Shown here piece by piece: positions 1 through 16,006 of a stretch of 64,000 bases of DNA (position 1 is the first letter of the stretch; the number at the start of each line of letters is the position of its first letter). The notes below the pieces were generated by a model. It ran no database searches, was not told the origin of the DNA, and saw nothing but the letters and a program-made list of their open reading frames with translations. Both the position numbers and the translations under genes were made by a program. The stretch is from Xiphias gladius (taxonomy: Eukaryota > Chordata > Actinopteri > Istiophoriformes > Xiphiidae): the NCBI RefSeq assembly GCF_016859285.1, contig NC_053406.1, positions 11,544,026 to 11,608,025 on the forward strand, read 5' to 3'.

Positions 1-942
1 TTCTTCAATTGACACCTGTGAAAATACTACAGTCATACAACGCTGAATAAAGACATAGTATATGTAATTATATAGGAGCAACAATGATTTAGAGATCCAC
101 TTCTGTAAATCTGGTGATGCTCACTAAAATGAACTAGTCAATTAATGTAGGCATGGACCAGAGGTTTTAGCAGTTGACAAGTTGACACTGAAACCGATAA
201 CATTTGTGCATACTTAAACAAGTGTAGGGAGGGAGCTACTGAGCAGTTGTGCCAATAAAAAATCATGCATAGTTGAACTATCAAACCATTTTTTTTATAC
301 AACAAAAGATGAAGTGAAGCTTTTAATCAGAATTATACACTTGAGGCACCACCTTAACCTCAGTGTTCTTTTATTCTTACAGTTTGGAGGTTTTTTCCAT
401 ACATTTTCATGTGCCAGGGTAATGAGGGTTTTATAAATTTCCATTTAATAAAATACAGGTGCATTCAATTCTGTATGGTATTTTCCAAAATAATGAGTGG
501 ATTTATCTTTTGGAAGGCGAGGTTGGGCCTCTTTGGCACCAAACTTGATGGGCCCACTTCTTCTACATTTCCGCATGCAGTTGCTTTTCTCAGGTCAGTG
601 TTTGGTATCAAGCAGAAATATTTTACTTTATGAATGATACAGTTCCATAGGGTCTATTGATTACATTCACAACACTGGCAGTTTGGCTGAAAGTTCTTAA
701 ATCAAGGTCAAATGCTATACAATGGCAAGTAAAAATCACAACAATTTACAGAAACAAATGTGCAATATTTTAAGAGAATCTGACAATTCTTCAATGAATC
801 CCTTCCACCAAAAAAAGTTGAGGTCAAAACAAGGGAATTAAGCAACTGCATATCTTTGAAACATGCGGAGGAAGGACAAGGAAAGTTATTCATCAGTGTC
901 CATAAACCTTACACTGTAAGCGAGAAGCACTTGTTAGTCGTT
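1..942. other. Intergenic, no recognised gene
   Basis: Moderately AT-rich DNA with only short unremarkable open frames on both strands. In human the gene upstream of RNF7 is RASA2, so an untranslated 3' end of a neighbour could lie here, but no coding similarity was visible to me. Confidence 0.5.
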
Positions 943-994
943 TAAAGATATTTGTTACCTGACTGATATATCAGTCAGGTAACAAATATCTTTA
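943..994. repeat. Perfect 52-bp palindrome, no spacer
   Basis: Two 26-base arms, 943-968 and 969-994, are exact reverse complements with no unpaired centre; the left arm starts TAAAGATATTTG and the right arm ends CAAATATCTTTA. The next outer bases do not pair, so the symmetry stops sharply at both ends. The arms are not simple AT repeats. It could be a cruciform-forming sequence, a remnant of a fold-back element or an assembly artefact; the sequence alone does not decide. Confidence 0.95.
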
Positions 995-1384
995 GTGAAC
1001 CTGAAAATTATTTGTTTAATTCAGGTCTTTTTCAGCCAGCACTATTGTCCATGCAAGATTAGGTTACTACAACTGCCCGGGATCCCACAGACATGGAGAA
1101 ATTCAAATGTAATTACTGTAAACAGGTGAGAAACATACAGCTATAATCATATTATTGCCCTTAAAAGGAAATTAAGTTGTATTAAGTTGAATTGAACTGA
1201 ATTGAAACAGTTTTAATAGTAATCTGTGTTTAATGTCTAACTGCAACCAAATTTCCTTTGGGATAAAAATAAAGTTGAAGCGCATAATTTAACAGCACAG
1301 TGTTATTTCAGCTAATGTATTCATTTTTTAAAAGTTATTTACTCATTTATTCTAGAAGAAAAGACATTCAGACACATAGAAACA

Positions 1385-1421
<37 letters not shown>

Positions 1422-2364
1422 CACTGTGTGATATAAGTGAAACAGATGTTTACATTAGTATTTATTGTCCATAGAGATGAACATTTGCCTTATAGGCCCC
1501 ACAAGTAATCTTATTGTTATTCACTTATTCCTAAATGTATGTAACAGTCACGGAAAGATAGTGTGTGTTGGTGTCTCACCATGCTTCAGTTGTATGAGCA
1601 GCTTGTTTCTGTAGCATGTCATTTGTAGTTTATTGTTTATTTTATTTCAGTTAACTCTCTGCAATCTGTCTATTCAAACACTGGGCTTGTTTTATAAATA
1701 GTAACATTACTTTATCTATATATCATGTAGGTACAAGCTGAGAAAACCTGATGTGCTGATGTGGAGCTTTTCACACAGTGTCTCATTAGGCCAATGGAAA
1801 GAAACGTTTAAAACTGTGGATTATTTATATTTTCAGTTATTTACAACGGCATACACAGACTTACAACGGGAAAGGCACAGAAACAAGTTGGAATCAAATA
1901 TTTTTACATATACATACATAAACGTACTGTTTTATAATCTATTTCTTACCATTTCTGCTGTATCTGTAGTGAAATAATATGTTTTTTACAACCTTGAATT
2001 CTTCTGTAATAATATTTTGTGTGATTATCACTAAAGATTTTTAATCTTTATAGGCAGTTGTGCCATTTTTCTTGTATTTCGAGTCCCTGGCTGCATTATA
2101 CCTACTTAGTTAAAGTGACAAATCGATACGCCATACTTACAGCTGTGTTTGTGCTGGGGAAAAAGGGTAATATGCATTTGTAAAGACAGTTTAAAAGGTG
2201 TTAAACAAAGACACAAATAAATGCAGAGAAAGTCTGCCAAAATTAAGCAAAATTGACCAGGACCCTGAAGGTTAATCTATTTATCTGCTATCAAACTGTT
2301 TTTATTTATGTGTTTGCGTTGTAGGACGCCTGCTTATCATGCAGATATAGGTCAGGAGCTTCAG
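995..2364. other. Intergenic with one exon-like segment
   Basis: No gene recognised. The segment 1036-1125 is bounded by a plausible acceptor (pyrimidine tract then CAG at 1033-1035) and a GTGAG donor at 1126. It contains an ATG at 1093 reading MEKFKCNYCKQ into the donor, which is suggestive only. A CA microsatellite sits at 1389-1420. The rest is AT-rich and featureless to my eye. Confidence 0.4.
1389..1420. repeat. (CA)n microsatellite
   Basis: Uninterrupted CA dinucleotide run, preceded by imperfect CG/CA units. Confidence 0.95.
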
Positions 2365-2899
2365 TCACAGTTCACATCAAACATCAGAATGAGGGGGAAA
2401 TGTGATCTCAGTGACTTTGACCGTGGCATGATTGTTGGTGCCAGACGGGCGGGTTCGCGTATTTCGGAAACTGCTGAGACTTTAACACGCAGCAGTCTCT
2501 AGTGTTTACTCATAATGGCGCGACGACCACAATTCACCATCTTCTACTGGCTACTTCCAGCATGATAATGCGCCATGGTCACGAGGCAAAAGTCGTCTCA
2601 AACTGGTTTCAGGAACATGGCAATGAGGTCAGCGTATTTCAGCGGCCTCCGCGGCCACCGGATCCGGATCCAGCAGAACACCTTTGGGATGTGGTAGAAC
2701 AGGACACTGGATGCGTGAATGTGCAGCTGACAAATCTGCAGGAATGATGTGATGCAGTCGTGTCAACACGGACCAGAGCCTCAAGGGAAAGTTTCCAACA
2801 TGTTGCGGAATCCGTGACGGGAAGAACTGGGGCTGTTTTGAGAGCAAAGGGGGGACCTGCCCAGTGTTAGCACGGTGTTCCCGATAAATCATCGGTGAG
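2365..2899 (+). mobile_element. Internally deleted Tc1-like transposon remnant
   Basis: Two pieces of a Tc1/mariner-type transposase are joined. The first (from ATG 2389) carries the N-terminal helix-turn-helix segment with CDLSDFDRGMIVGARRAG. The second (about 2555-2880) carries the C-terminal part with KVVSNWFQEHGNEVSVFQ, a PDPDPAEHLWDVVE block that resembles the third DDE acidic region, then VLRAKGGPAQC and a terminal GVPDK. Most of the catalytic middle of the usual roughly 340-residue protein is missing, there is a frame change near 2502 and a stop at 2745, so it is dead. This family description is from general knowledge of fish Tc1 elements. It ends about 200 bp before the rnf7 start codon, so it may border or contribute to that promoter. 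Confidence 0.9.
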
Positions 2900-3093
2900 T
2901 GTACATTGTGAAGTGTTTTTTTTTTTTTCTAAAATTATACTAATCCTAGAAAACAGCGCCCTCTCCTGTTGTTATGGAGTCAAGACGGTTGCCACCCCAG
3001 CTAGCATTAGCACTAGCATAACTGAACTGTTCCGTCCATTTTGTTTAGCTTAGCTGGCCTGGCTAACGTTAGCTTGTGTACTGAGCTGCAGAG
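2900..3093 (+). promoter_or_regulatory. Putative rnf7 promoter and 5' leader
   Basis: Short interval between the Tc1-like remnant and the rnf7 start codon. It has no obvious TATA box and several GCTAGC/GTTAGC-type hexamers. The start codon at 3094 has a good context (GAG before ATG, G after). The promoter role is inferred from position only. Confidence 0.35.
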
Positions 3094-3259
3094 ATGGATG
3101 ACGGTGACGAGCCGGGTCTAGTCCTCTCTCACAGCACTTCTTCAGGATCTAAGTCGGGCGGGGACAAGATGTTTTCCCTAAAGAAGTGGAATGCTGTTGC
3201 GATGTGGAGCTGGGACGTTGAATGTGACACATGTGCCATCTGTCGAGTACAGGTGATGG
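3094..3259 (+). CDS. rnf7: rnf7 coding exon 1
   Basis: Codes residues 1-55 plus the first base of codon 56, ending in RVQVM. The donor GTGAGT begins at 3260. Reading past the donor would add only four residues before a stop. Confidence 0.96.
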
Positions 3260-3829
3260 GTGAGTGTCAGCGTTAGACGGCTTTAGTAGGCTAGCTCGGC
3301 TTAGTTCGGATACCGGCTAATGCAGCTAGCGCTGCTAATATCCCCACCGACAGCTGAAATTGAAGCATAGTGATACCGAAATGCATTTTTTTTTTTAATT
3401 GATTTTCAGACGCTTGTCTCCGATGCCAGGCGGAAAACAAACAGGAGGATTGTGTTGGTAAGTCCATGTCAGCACTACAACACAGCCCTGCTAACACTAG
3501 CCGGTCAGACGGAGCTGGGACAGTGATGACCAGACGAAGCGCTCTTTGTTCATCTTTAACCAGCTGTTTGATTTCAAACCAAACAACATGGTCCTGGGGT
3601 TGCATAGATAACAAGTGTCATTGTGCTTTTTCAGATTAAAAATATAAGATATAATCAACAAATAAACTATTATGTGTTATTTTAGGTTAAGACACGATTT
3701 TATTGATCCTGCGGGGTGGGTGTTCACAAGCTGCTCAGCACTATATAATACATCAATAACTGCAATCCATTAATGTAGCATATAATTGTATTATATTAGA
3801 TATATATATATTCTGAAATGGACCATTCA

Positions 3830-3891
<62 letters not shown>

Positions 3892-4398
3892 TGAAATGGA
3901 CCATTCAGCATAAGGAGCACTTTAACCTATAAGTATGTCTTGGTGCCAATGTACTTAACTAACCTAAGTAGAATTTTGAAGCCAGGACTATTACTTGTAA
4001 CAGAGTATTTCTGTGTATCAAAACTTACAGTTCACTTTTGAAGTAACATTTGATAAAAGCAGTTGCAGAATAAGTAACTGTAATACAACATACTTAACCT
4101 TCATTGCATGTCTCTTTTGCCAAACATGGTCGTCAGATAGAGCTTCAAATTAAAATAATATTGCTTGTAAACTTTTTAGAACATACTAATAATAGTAATA
4201 AACCCCAAAAATAAACCCCTCATTCATTGCCTCACTCCTTATGTCTCTCTGTCTCACTTTCTCCTCCTATGTCTTTCAGTTGTTTGGGGAGAATGCAACC
4301 ACTCCTTCCATAACTGCTGCATGTCCCTTTGGGTGAAACAGAACAACCGCTGTCCCCTCTGCCAGCAGGACTGGGTTGTTCAGAGAATCGGCAAGTAA
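3094..4398 (+). CDS. rnf7: RING-box protein 2 (RNF7/SAG/RBX2), 3 exons
   Basis: Coding exons 3094-3259, 3410-3457 and 4280-4398 splice to a 110-residue protein, close to the 113-residue human RNF7 and almost identical from residue 18 onward. RNF7 is the zinc-binding RING subunit of cullin-RING E3 ubiquitin ligases; it pairs especially with CUL5 and recruits the E2. Visible features: a variable N-terminus, the cullin-binding strand FSLKKWNAVAMWSWDVE (residues 27-43), and the RING-H2 ligands C47/C50, C58/C61, C70, C77, H79, H82, C96 and C99, with an additional C44. The C-terminus is DWVVQRIGK. All introns have GT-AG ends and phases that restore the conserved frame. No broken features. The downstream neighbour is grk7, as in human 3q23. 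Confidence 0.98.
3410..3457 (+). CDS. rnf7: rnf7 coding exon 2 (48 nt)
   Basis: Micro-exon coding DACLRCQAENKQEDCV, flanked by TTTTCAG and the donor GTAAGT at 3458. It supplies RING ligands C58, C61 and C70. At 48 nt it can be skipped without changing frame, but that would destroy the RING. Confidence 0.96.
3720..4095 (-). repeat. Dispersed fish MITE fragment with AT array, rnf7 intron 2
   Basis: Resembles the reverse strand of a teleost repeat rich in AAGTAAAAGTACT-like words (a related copy lies at 35985-36448). Inside it a pure AT run occupies 3832-3889. The 24-base segment TTCTGAAATGGACCATTCAG plus CATA occurs on both sides of that run (3811-3834 and 3889-3912), a local duplication bracketing the microsatellite. 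Confidence 0.6.
4280..4398 (+). CDS. rnf7: rnf7 coding exon 3
   Basis: Follows the acceptor GTCTTTCAG. Codes VVWGECNHSFHNCCMSLW through QRIGK and the TAA stop, with the remaining RING ligands. Confidence 0.97.
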
Positions 4399-4683
4399 GC
4401 TCCAAATCCAGGCGGTCTGACTCTCAGACAACACCTGTATGCCCCGGAAAGTGATGATAGACTTGACAATGATCACTGCAACGTCCTGCGCAAAGCCACT
4501 GACATCAACAGCTGTCCTCGTAATTATGATTAAGGAGGACGATGGACAAAATTAAAACAGGCTGGGGGGGATCAAGAGTCGTGAAGAGACAAATGAAACT
4601 TGTTGCAGTGTTTGGTCACATGTTAGCTTTACATTATTGTCTGTGTGTTTGGCACATCTTGAATATCTTAATGTCTTTTTAAA

Positions 4684-4689
4684 AATAAA
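4684..4689 (+). terminator. rnf7 poly(A) signal AATAAA
   Basis: Canonical AATAAA 286 bp after the rnf7 stop, followed by TG/TGT-rich sequence. This gives a plausible short 3' UTR. Confidence 0.7.
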
Positions 4690-6723
4690 GAATTGTGAAT
4701 ATCTGTGAGCATACGTATTTTTTCATCTAGTAATTTGAATATGCTCGGTACATAATTTCTATAAAAAACTGAAATTATGGACATTGGTACTATATGTAGT
4801 TCTACAACAAATGTTTTAGATTAGATTCAGGAAAGTGCCCATTGGCCTGCCAAGAGGGAGCTGGTTATGGAACATAAATACTTTTTTTGCCTCTAACAGA
4901 AATTTGTCCGCATCACCCAAAAACGAAAACTACAGTACAGTAATCTGGCATTAAATTCTCACTGTGACATTTTACTTATGCTCCAATCAGACAGTTTCTG
5001 ATTGAAACAACAAAGGCTTTCTTCTTTTGTTCAATGAAAAAAGGGTTTTGTGGAAATACGTGTTTATATTCTTTAATGTATCCAAAATATATATTTGTTA
5101 TCAATTGATCAGTACTACTTGAGTACCTAGACTCAAGTAGCACTGGCAGGACAGAGTTTAGAAGTTTCGAGGTAATGTTTATCCACTTTTCAAACAGATG
5201 CCCTTTTAAGATATGATATAGTCACTAGGAAAGGGTGATAACACCCTTGACTCCATGTCACAGAGTCAGCTCTTGAACATCATCTATGGAGCTGATAGAG
5301 ATTTAGCAAACACCAAACAGTTCTTAATCATGGAAATGACCAGTTAAAGGATAGACTCAAACCCTTAAGTTACTGTACTGCCATAAGTACCTTTGCAGCC
5401 GAAGCACAGTACCTGGAAGGCAGCCATGCTAGCCACTGTACCACTAGCACTGACTGGCCTCGTTCCAGTTCCAAGCTTAACCTCTTCGTTGATTCTGACC
5501 TATTCAGAGCAGTCGTTAAATCCAGGATTTTTATCAGCCAAACCTAATGTGATAAATACAAAGTTTGGAATAATTACATGGAATGTGGGGAATTTTTTTC
5601 TTAGTTTACAAAAAAAAAAAAAATTGCAGTTGCATTGATGTAAAACAGTTCATTGTAAGAAGGGAAGTCTGATAGGGGTAATTCACTTTGACATGAGGCT
5701 AATGACTGGCTACGGTCTCCTCTTCGACCTTGTGATCAACTGGGGGATGTGAACAAGAGGCACTCCCTGTCTCAGTGTCATCCAGCAAACTTTAAACTGA
5801 TATTTCACGGGTATTGACAATTAGCAGTTATGTTATAAATATACCTGTATATTTGCACAAAGCCGGACGCCTAATGCACGCTTAACTCATGCTACTTGAT
5901 CCCTAAATAAGCACTACACTTGTAAAGCTTATAATGTTAAATTGTTTGAATCTGTGACAGACAGGTAATGATGTAGCTCTGTCGTAACTTTTGAGGCTGC
6001 AGAGGAGAGACTTCCACAACAGCACCACAAACAGTGGTCTCTAAAGATATCATAGAGCTGAGTCCACACTTCTCTGACAGAATCAGTTTAAACATTTTAA
6101 TCTTTGTGAGGACAATATCCATTGCAAAGCTGTTGTGTTGAATTGCATCAGATCGAGCAGGTGTTTGTGTTATTTTGTCCACACTCTGTACAGATGGAAG
6201 TGTGGCAACAGATAGTCCATTGTCTTCTGTACCCATCTTCATAGGGCAAGAAGGAATGTTGACACTCAAAATACGTTTAAGTTTTTCTTTAATGACAGCA
6301 GTGCTATTTAAGCGGGTAAAAATGACAAAACAATCTCACCTCGAGGTCCACTTGGCAGCTGTTCCGAAGCTTTCACTTACATCATATGATCATCACTGAA
6401 ACATCTACAGTTCCATGACAGCTGGGCAAATTCCTCACCTCCTGATCTCCACTTCCTAATGAAAGCTCCAGAATAGCAACTAAATGGACCTTGAGGTGAG
6501 ATATTTTGTTAGCTGCTATTTCTAGGGTCAAGAATGAACTTTGAAGCTCAGTATAAGACTAAATGTGCCGAGCAGCCACCAGCCTTGAGAATTAATGTAC
6601 AGCCTTCACTATGCCGAATGCTACCTCAGTGATCTGTCATGAAAATCATTTTCTTGGGCTGCTTACTTAACCAATTAAGGCCAAATTAGTATTTTCTTTT
6701 AATTAAGTCTTCATTCTTTCTCC
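4690..6723. other. Intergenic between rnf7 and grk7
   Basis: No gene recognised. The strip 5937-6280 reads on the minus strand as part of a dispersed repeat containing GTGGACAAAATAACA (reverse complement near 6170-6185); the same word recurs at about 39808 on the plus strand. The 110-codon minus-strand frame there is probably repeat-derived. Confidence 0.45.
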
Positions 6724-6730
6724 TATAAAA
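6724..6730 (+). promoter_or_regulatory. Possible TATA box upstream of grk7
   Basis: TATAAAA lies about 480 bp before the grk7 start codon, followed by an ATTTGCAT octamer-like word near 6752 and an ATT microsatellite near 6773-6795. This is weak evidence; the true start site and any untranslated first exon are unknown. Confidence 0.2.
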
Positions 6731-7201
6731 AGCCATCAGGTGTGCATAATTATTTGCATACTGTACTTTATTACATTATTATTATTATTATTACATTATT
6801 ATACACACATAGCTCTCAGTGGCTTCTTTATCTCATAACAAGTTACAGTATAATTACCCATAACTTGTTGAGCTCAGGACCTCATCATGTCATGCTGGCA
6901 GCCCAATTACTGCACACAGGCCATTTGCATTTCCTAAAAATAGACCAGCCCAAAGCCTCTTAAGTTCAAACTGCATAAGTTGCTTTCCCTGAGTGCCGTC
7001 TACGAATAAGCGTGCAAAGACACTTAGCTACCAACAAATCCCCGAGAACAGTGGTACCTTCAATGCTCAAAGAGGCATGGTACTCTTTGATCAGGATGCA
7101 GGTGCTTGGGGCACTCAGTTTGTGCCTGGAACCTGCAGATGAGTGAACTCTAGTGCTTTCGTTATCAGCTGCCTACTGGTATGCCAAAGAGTGCATCCAA
7201 C

Positions 7202-12290
<5,089 letters not shown>

Positions 12291-13499
12291 GGCGTCTCAT
12301 CATCTGACTAACATGCAGAGATGGACCAAACAGCAGTCCTTTTGAATAGTTCAAAATACACAAATGAGGTGTAATGCCTGCTTACAATTCTGCATTAAGC
12401 CCCTCAGGAAACTTAAGCGCTTAAAACGTTTTCTGACACCAGCTTTCTTACTAAAGAGGATTCATCTTGGACGTTTGTGTAGATAACAAAAAATTTGATC
12501 AAAATGTAGTGCTGTCACAGCCAAACATGATGGGACATGTGCTGTCTCAGTGGTAAAAAAGACACAGTTTGTGTTTTCAGTATTATGCCCAGATGGAAAC
12601 CCACGTTGACATTGTGCTACAATTGCTGCTTCATACTTTTCCCTCCATTCCTGGTGAGACAGCAGATCCCAGTGCATTCATAGTTTCCATTACATCACTC
12701 AGCCATTTTGGCAGGCCTAAATGTTTACATGTGTTTGTAAACAAGCCATATAATGGTTGCATGTCACTGAATAGCAGCAGGATTATTAACGGTGTTTGAA
12801 ATAATGTGCCACATTTGTTAGAAAGACTGAAGTGTCACATAAATGCCATGAATGCCTTCTGCTCGCATGAGTGGACAGTGCCCTGCGACCCCAGTGCTGC
12901 AGACTGATGTGAAGCCTCTCAGTAGCACACGTTCACCACTAAGTGCCGCCAGACACCCGTGTAGTGTATTCAACCTCCTGCAGCGCACCTTCATCATCCC
13001 CATTGTCCTGGCTGTGCTGCTCGGGTATTTACAAGCACCGGATGACTCATTCAGCTTTAACAAGGGGATGCTGGGAGATAAACTGTTGTGTACAAATAGT
13101 TTTGCCTCCAAAAAAAAACAACTAAACAAACATGTTAACATAGAATTGTTGGCATTAACAAGGCATGCCAACCCTCTTTATTACCCCCCAAATCACCCTG
13201 TGTTTACAAGCTTTACACAACCTAAGTAAGAGACGTTAATAACTTACAACATAGCAACAACAAACAACAACATCTGTTTAGCCTTTACAGTCAGTTAGCT
13301 CTTTTATCCATATACAATATGGAGTTCCTGTCTTACTGAATCAAAGGCTCAGGTAATGGGAGATCTTTGTACTATTGCTGTTAAAAATTATTGTTTGAAT
13401 TTAGATTTTTGATCCCCAGATGGATGACAGTGACGACTTTCATTTTAACTTGAGACACTAAGGAGATTTTTTATTTGTTTTAGGTATTTTTTCCCCCTT

Positions 13500-13637
13500 A
13501 TTTGATAGCGAGCAGAGAGAGGAAAAGATGGGAGAGAGAAGAAATAACACGTGACAAAGGCCCTGGCCAGACTTGGACCAAGGATGCTGCAATTACATGG
13601 TCAGCGACTCTTTACCTCCAGGCTACCGGAATGCCCC
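13500..13637 (+). repeat. Dispersed repeat, copy 1
   Basis: Purine-rich GAGAGAGAGG-type segment, then ACAAAGG..CC..GCCAGA.T..ACC..GGA..CTGCA, ending in a GCCACC-like tail. It is related to 39045-39194 in the same orientation. Both resemble a common teleost interspersed repeat; the class is uncertain. Confidence 0.55.
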
Positions 13638-14642
13638 AGGTATCTTATTCCTGACTTAAATGACTAATTTTACCCGTGTTTTACTTTATTTTGTGCCCCC
13701 AATTCTTAAATGAAGATTTTTGTGTAATGTCAAGCATGTCTCTTTGGTTTTACTCATAAATCACATAAAGAGCTGCATTGTCAGTACAGTGCCAATAATG
13801 TTTTTTGATATTTAAATGTAACTTCATACTGATGGCAATTTCTAATATTTTCTGTGAGATATTTTGGCTTGTAATGATTTCGTACGTGATACTTTTGTGA
13901 ACAGAAAACTTCATGCATTTTAAATGTGTATCCCGACAATGCTTCCTGCTCTTTTTTATTAAATGTTCGAGCTATATGACAACAATTTTGAGATATACCT
14001 CTTTACACCCTATCTGCAGTGCTATAATGTTTTCTGTTCACAAATTAGTCTTCGGAGTGATGACTCTGAATTCTGAGGGTTAGCAGTTATGCCGTCATCT
14101 TGTTGCTCATCTCAAGATACAGATATTATCCATATCATCATCCTATCCGGGATCAGCCAGGATCAGTCTGAAAAACAGGGAGGTGCTTGTCTCCTCAAAA
14201 CATTACCACAGTACATTCATAATTATAACAAAATGTCACCTCAGTATTTGATTCAGAGTGTATCATCCGTCACTCTGCGTATTACTCCAAACCTCAGACA
14301 CATTTAGATAATGAGGGACACATAAACATGTGTTGTGCTAATTCCCTGCGAGGGGGTGACCTTACAGAGCTGAGAAGCGGTTCCGTTCACGCTCGACTGT
14401 CATGAGATTAGAGGGTGGTTCAGCTGGAAATCCAAGACGCAACCTGATCGTCATCGGCTGTGAAGGCTGAGTGGGGAGTCCACTGTGGACGAAGTGACGA
14501 CAAGACAAACTCGGCAGAAGGTCTCCCGGAACATGTTTTTACCAGGCGCCTACAAGCCTCTGCCAGGGTTTATTGCCCCACGGCCCGACGCTGTAACGTT
14601 GCCCTCCGACACAAACTGCATGAAGAACTCACACACACACAG

Positions 14643-14643
<1 letters not shown>

Positions 14644-14690
<47 letters not shown>
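14644..14690. repeat. (CA)n microsatellite
   Basis: CA run within a 300-bp CACA-rich stretch that produces spurious open frames on both strands. Confidence 0.95.
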
Positions 14691-15750
14691 CATGTATCAT
14701 TGAACATTTGCACTCATGCATGCAGACACACGCACACATGCAGGCACATTTATTCATCCTCGCATACTTGTGATATGGCTGATCATGCAGGCAAAGATGT
14801 AGACAAACCACACACACATCTAAATAAACACTTCCACATAGACACTCTGATACACGCTCACTTGCTTGCACACACAAACACAATCTTATTACCGCTGTAG
14901 AAGCAGGCATGGGGTTTTAGAGATCAAAGCAGGACAGGGTGTAATTTGGTATCTGCGTTTGTTACATGCCCATGCTCTGGATTCACATCAAAGGCATGTG
15001 CCACACTTCAGCTCTGCCCTGGCATCCACAGGATAATATCATACCACTGATATTGCTGTTTTTTCATTTCTTTGGCCGTGAGAGTGTGTCTGTATTTGTG
15101 CGTACATGCACGTGTGTGTGTCTCCCTAGATGTGAAAATTAAAACTACACTGATTTGTTACTATATATGCGCTTGGGTGTGTCTGTGAGAGAGTGTGTGA
15201 GTATTCAGGATAGGTGAGAAAGTGGTTGAGCAGTCGAGACAGAGAGGCCATTGTCTGCTGAGGGAAAGTGAGAGCCAGCCATGTGGGAGAGAGATTGAAG
15301 GAGGAAGAGGGTTGTTGCTCGCTGTCTCGTACTCACGGTCAGTGAGAGGTCTTTATTTTTTGGGTTTGAAATCTTGTTTTTCAGCGGTTGAAATCTTTTT
15401 TCCCCTGAGGCTATTTTTCATGCCATTTTATTTCACAACAATGTAGATAAATTACAAATCAAGAATCCAGATCCCAAGATCCTCATCTTACTGAGCCACC
15501 AGGCTGACCCCACTACCGCTCAGGAAGTGTTTAGCTTTTGGTTAACGTTCAATTTTCTAGGCTTCATTGCTTGAATTCTTAACATTTCCACAAATAAGTG
15601 AATTCCTGCAGGGCGGTCCAACAGAAACAGAGCGTGTGTGTGCATGATGTTCTTCCCCACTGAGGCCCAATGGGCAGTTTCCAAGGCGCCCAGACCTCAG
15701 ACCCCTTCCACTGCCAGGGGCTGGACAACGTCATGGATAGAGCCCAATCA

Positions 15751-15751
<1 letters not shown>

Positions 15752-15801
<50 letters not shown>
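15752..15801. repeat. (CA)n microsatellite
   Basis: About 25 uninterrupted CA units. Confidence 0.95.
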
Positions 15802-15804
<3 letters not shown>

Positions 15805-15965
15805 TGTCCACGTGTAAACAGTCCCACACTCTTAGCCCACGTCCTATCTCTACACCATGTTTGGTCCTTTTACTGCAAAAATCTCCAGTCAGTGTCATTC
15901 AATCTCATGTTCACACTTCAATATTTATTTTCAACAAGATAAAAGATTGCTGATAGTGGAGCCAA

Positions 15966-16006
15966 CTCACTACATTAACAGATTTTTAAACTGTTAATGT
16001 GGTGAG
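15966..16006. repeat. 16-bp inverted repeat, 9-nt loop
   Basis: CTCACTACATTAACAG and CTGTTAATGTGGTGAG pair with one mismatch, which would be a G-U pair in RNA. No flanking element was identified. Confidence 0.8.

Noticed and set aside
5937..6269. 110-codon minus-strand frame
   Set aside because: Overlaps a dispersed repeat with GTGGACAAAATAACA; no recognised domain or splice context.
7181..7201. Upstream in-frame ATG as the grk7 start
   Set aside because: It adds seven residues absent from human GRK7, while ATG 7202 has the better context and gap-free alignment.
14460..14910. Open frames of 93-146 codons on both strands
   Set aside because: Products of a CACA-rich microsatellite.
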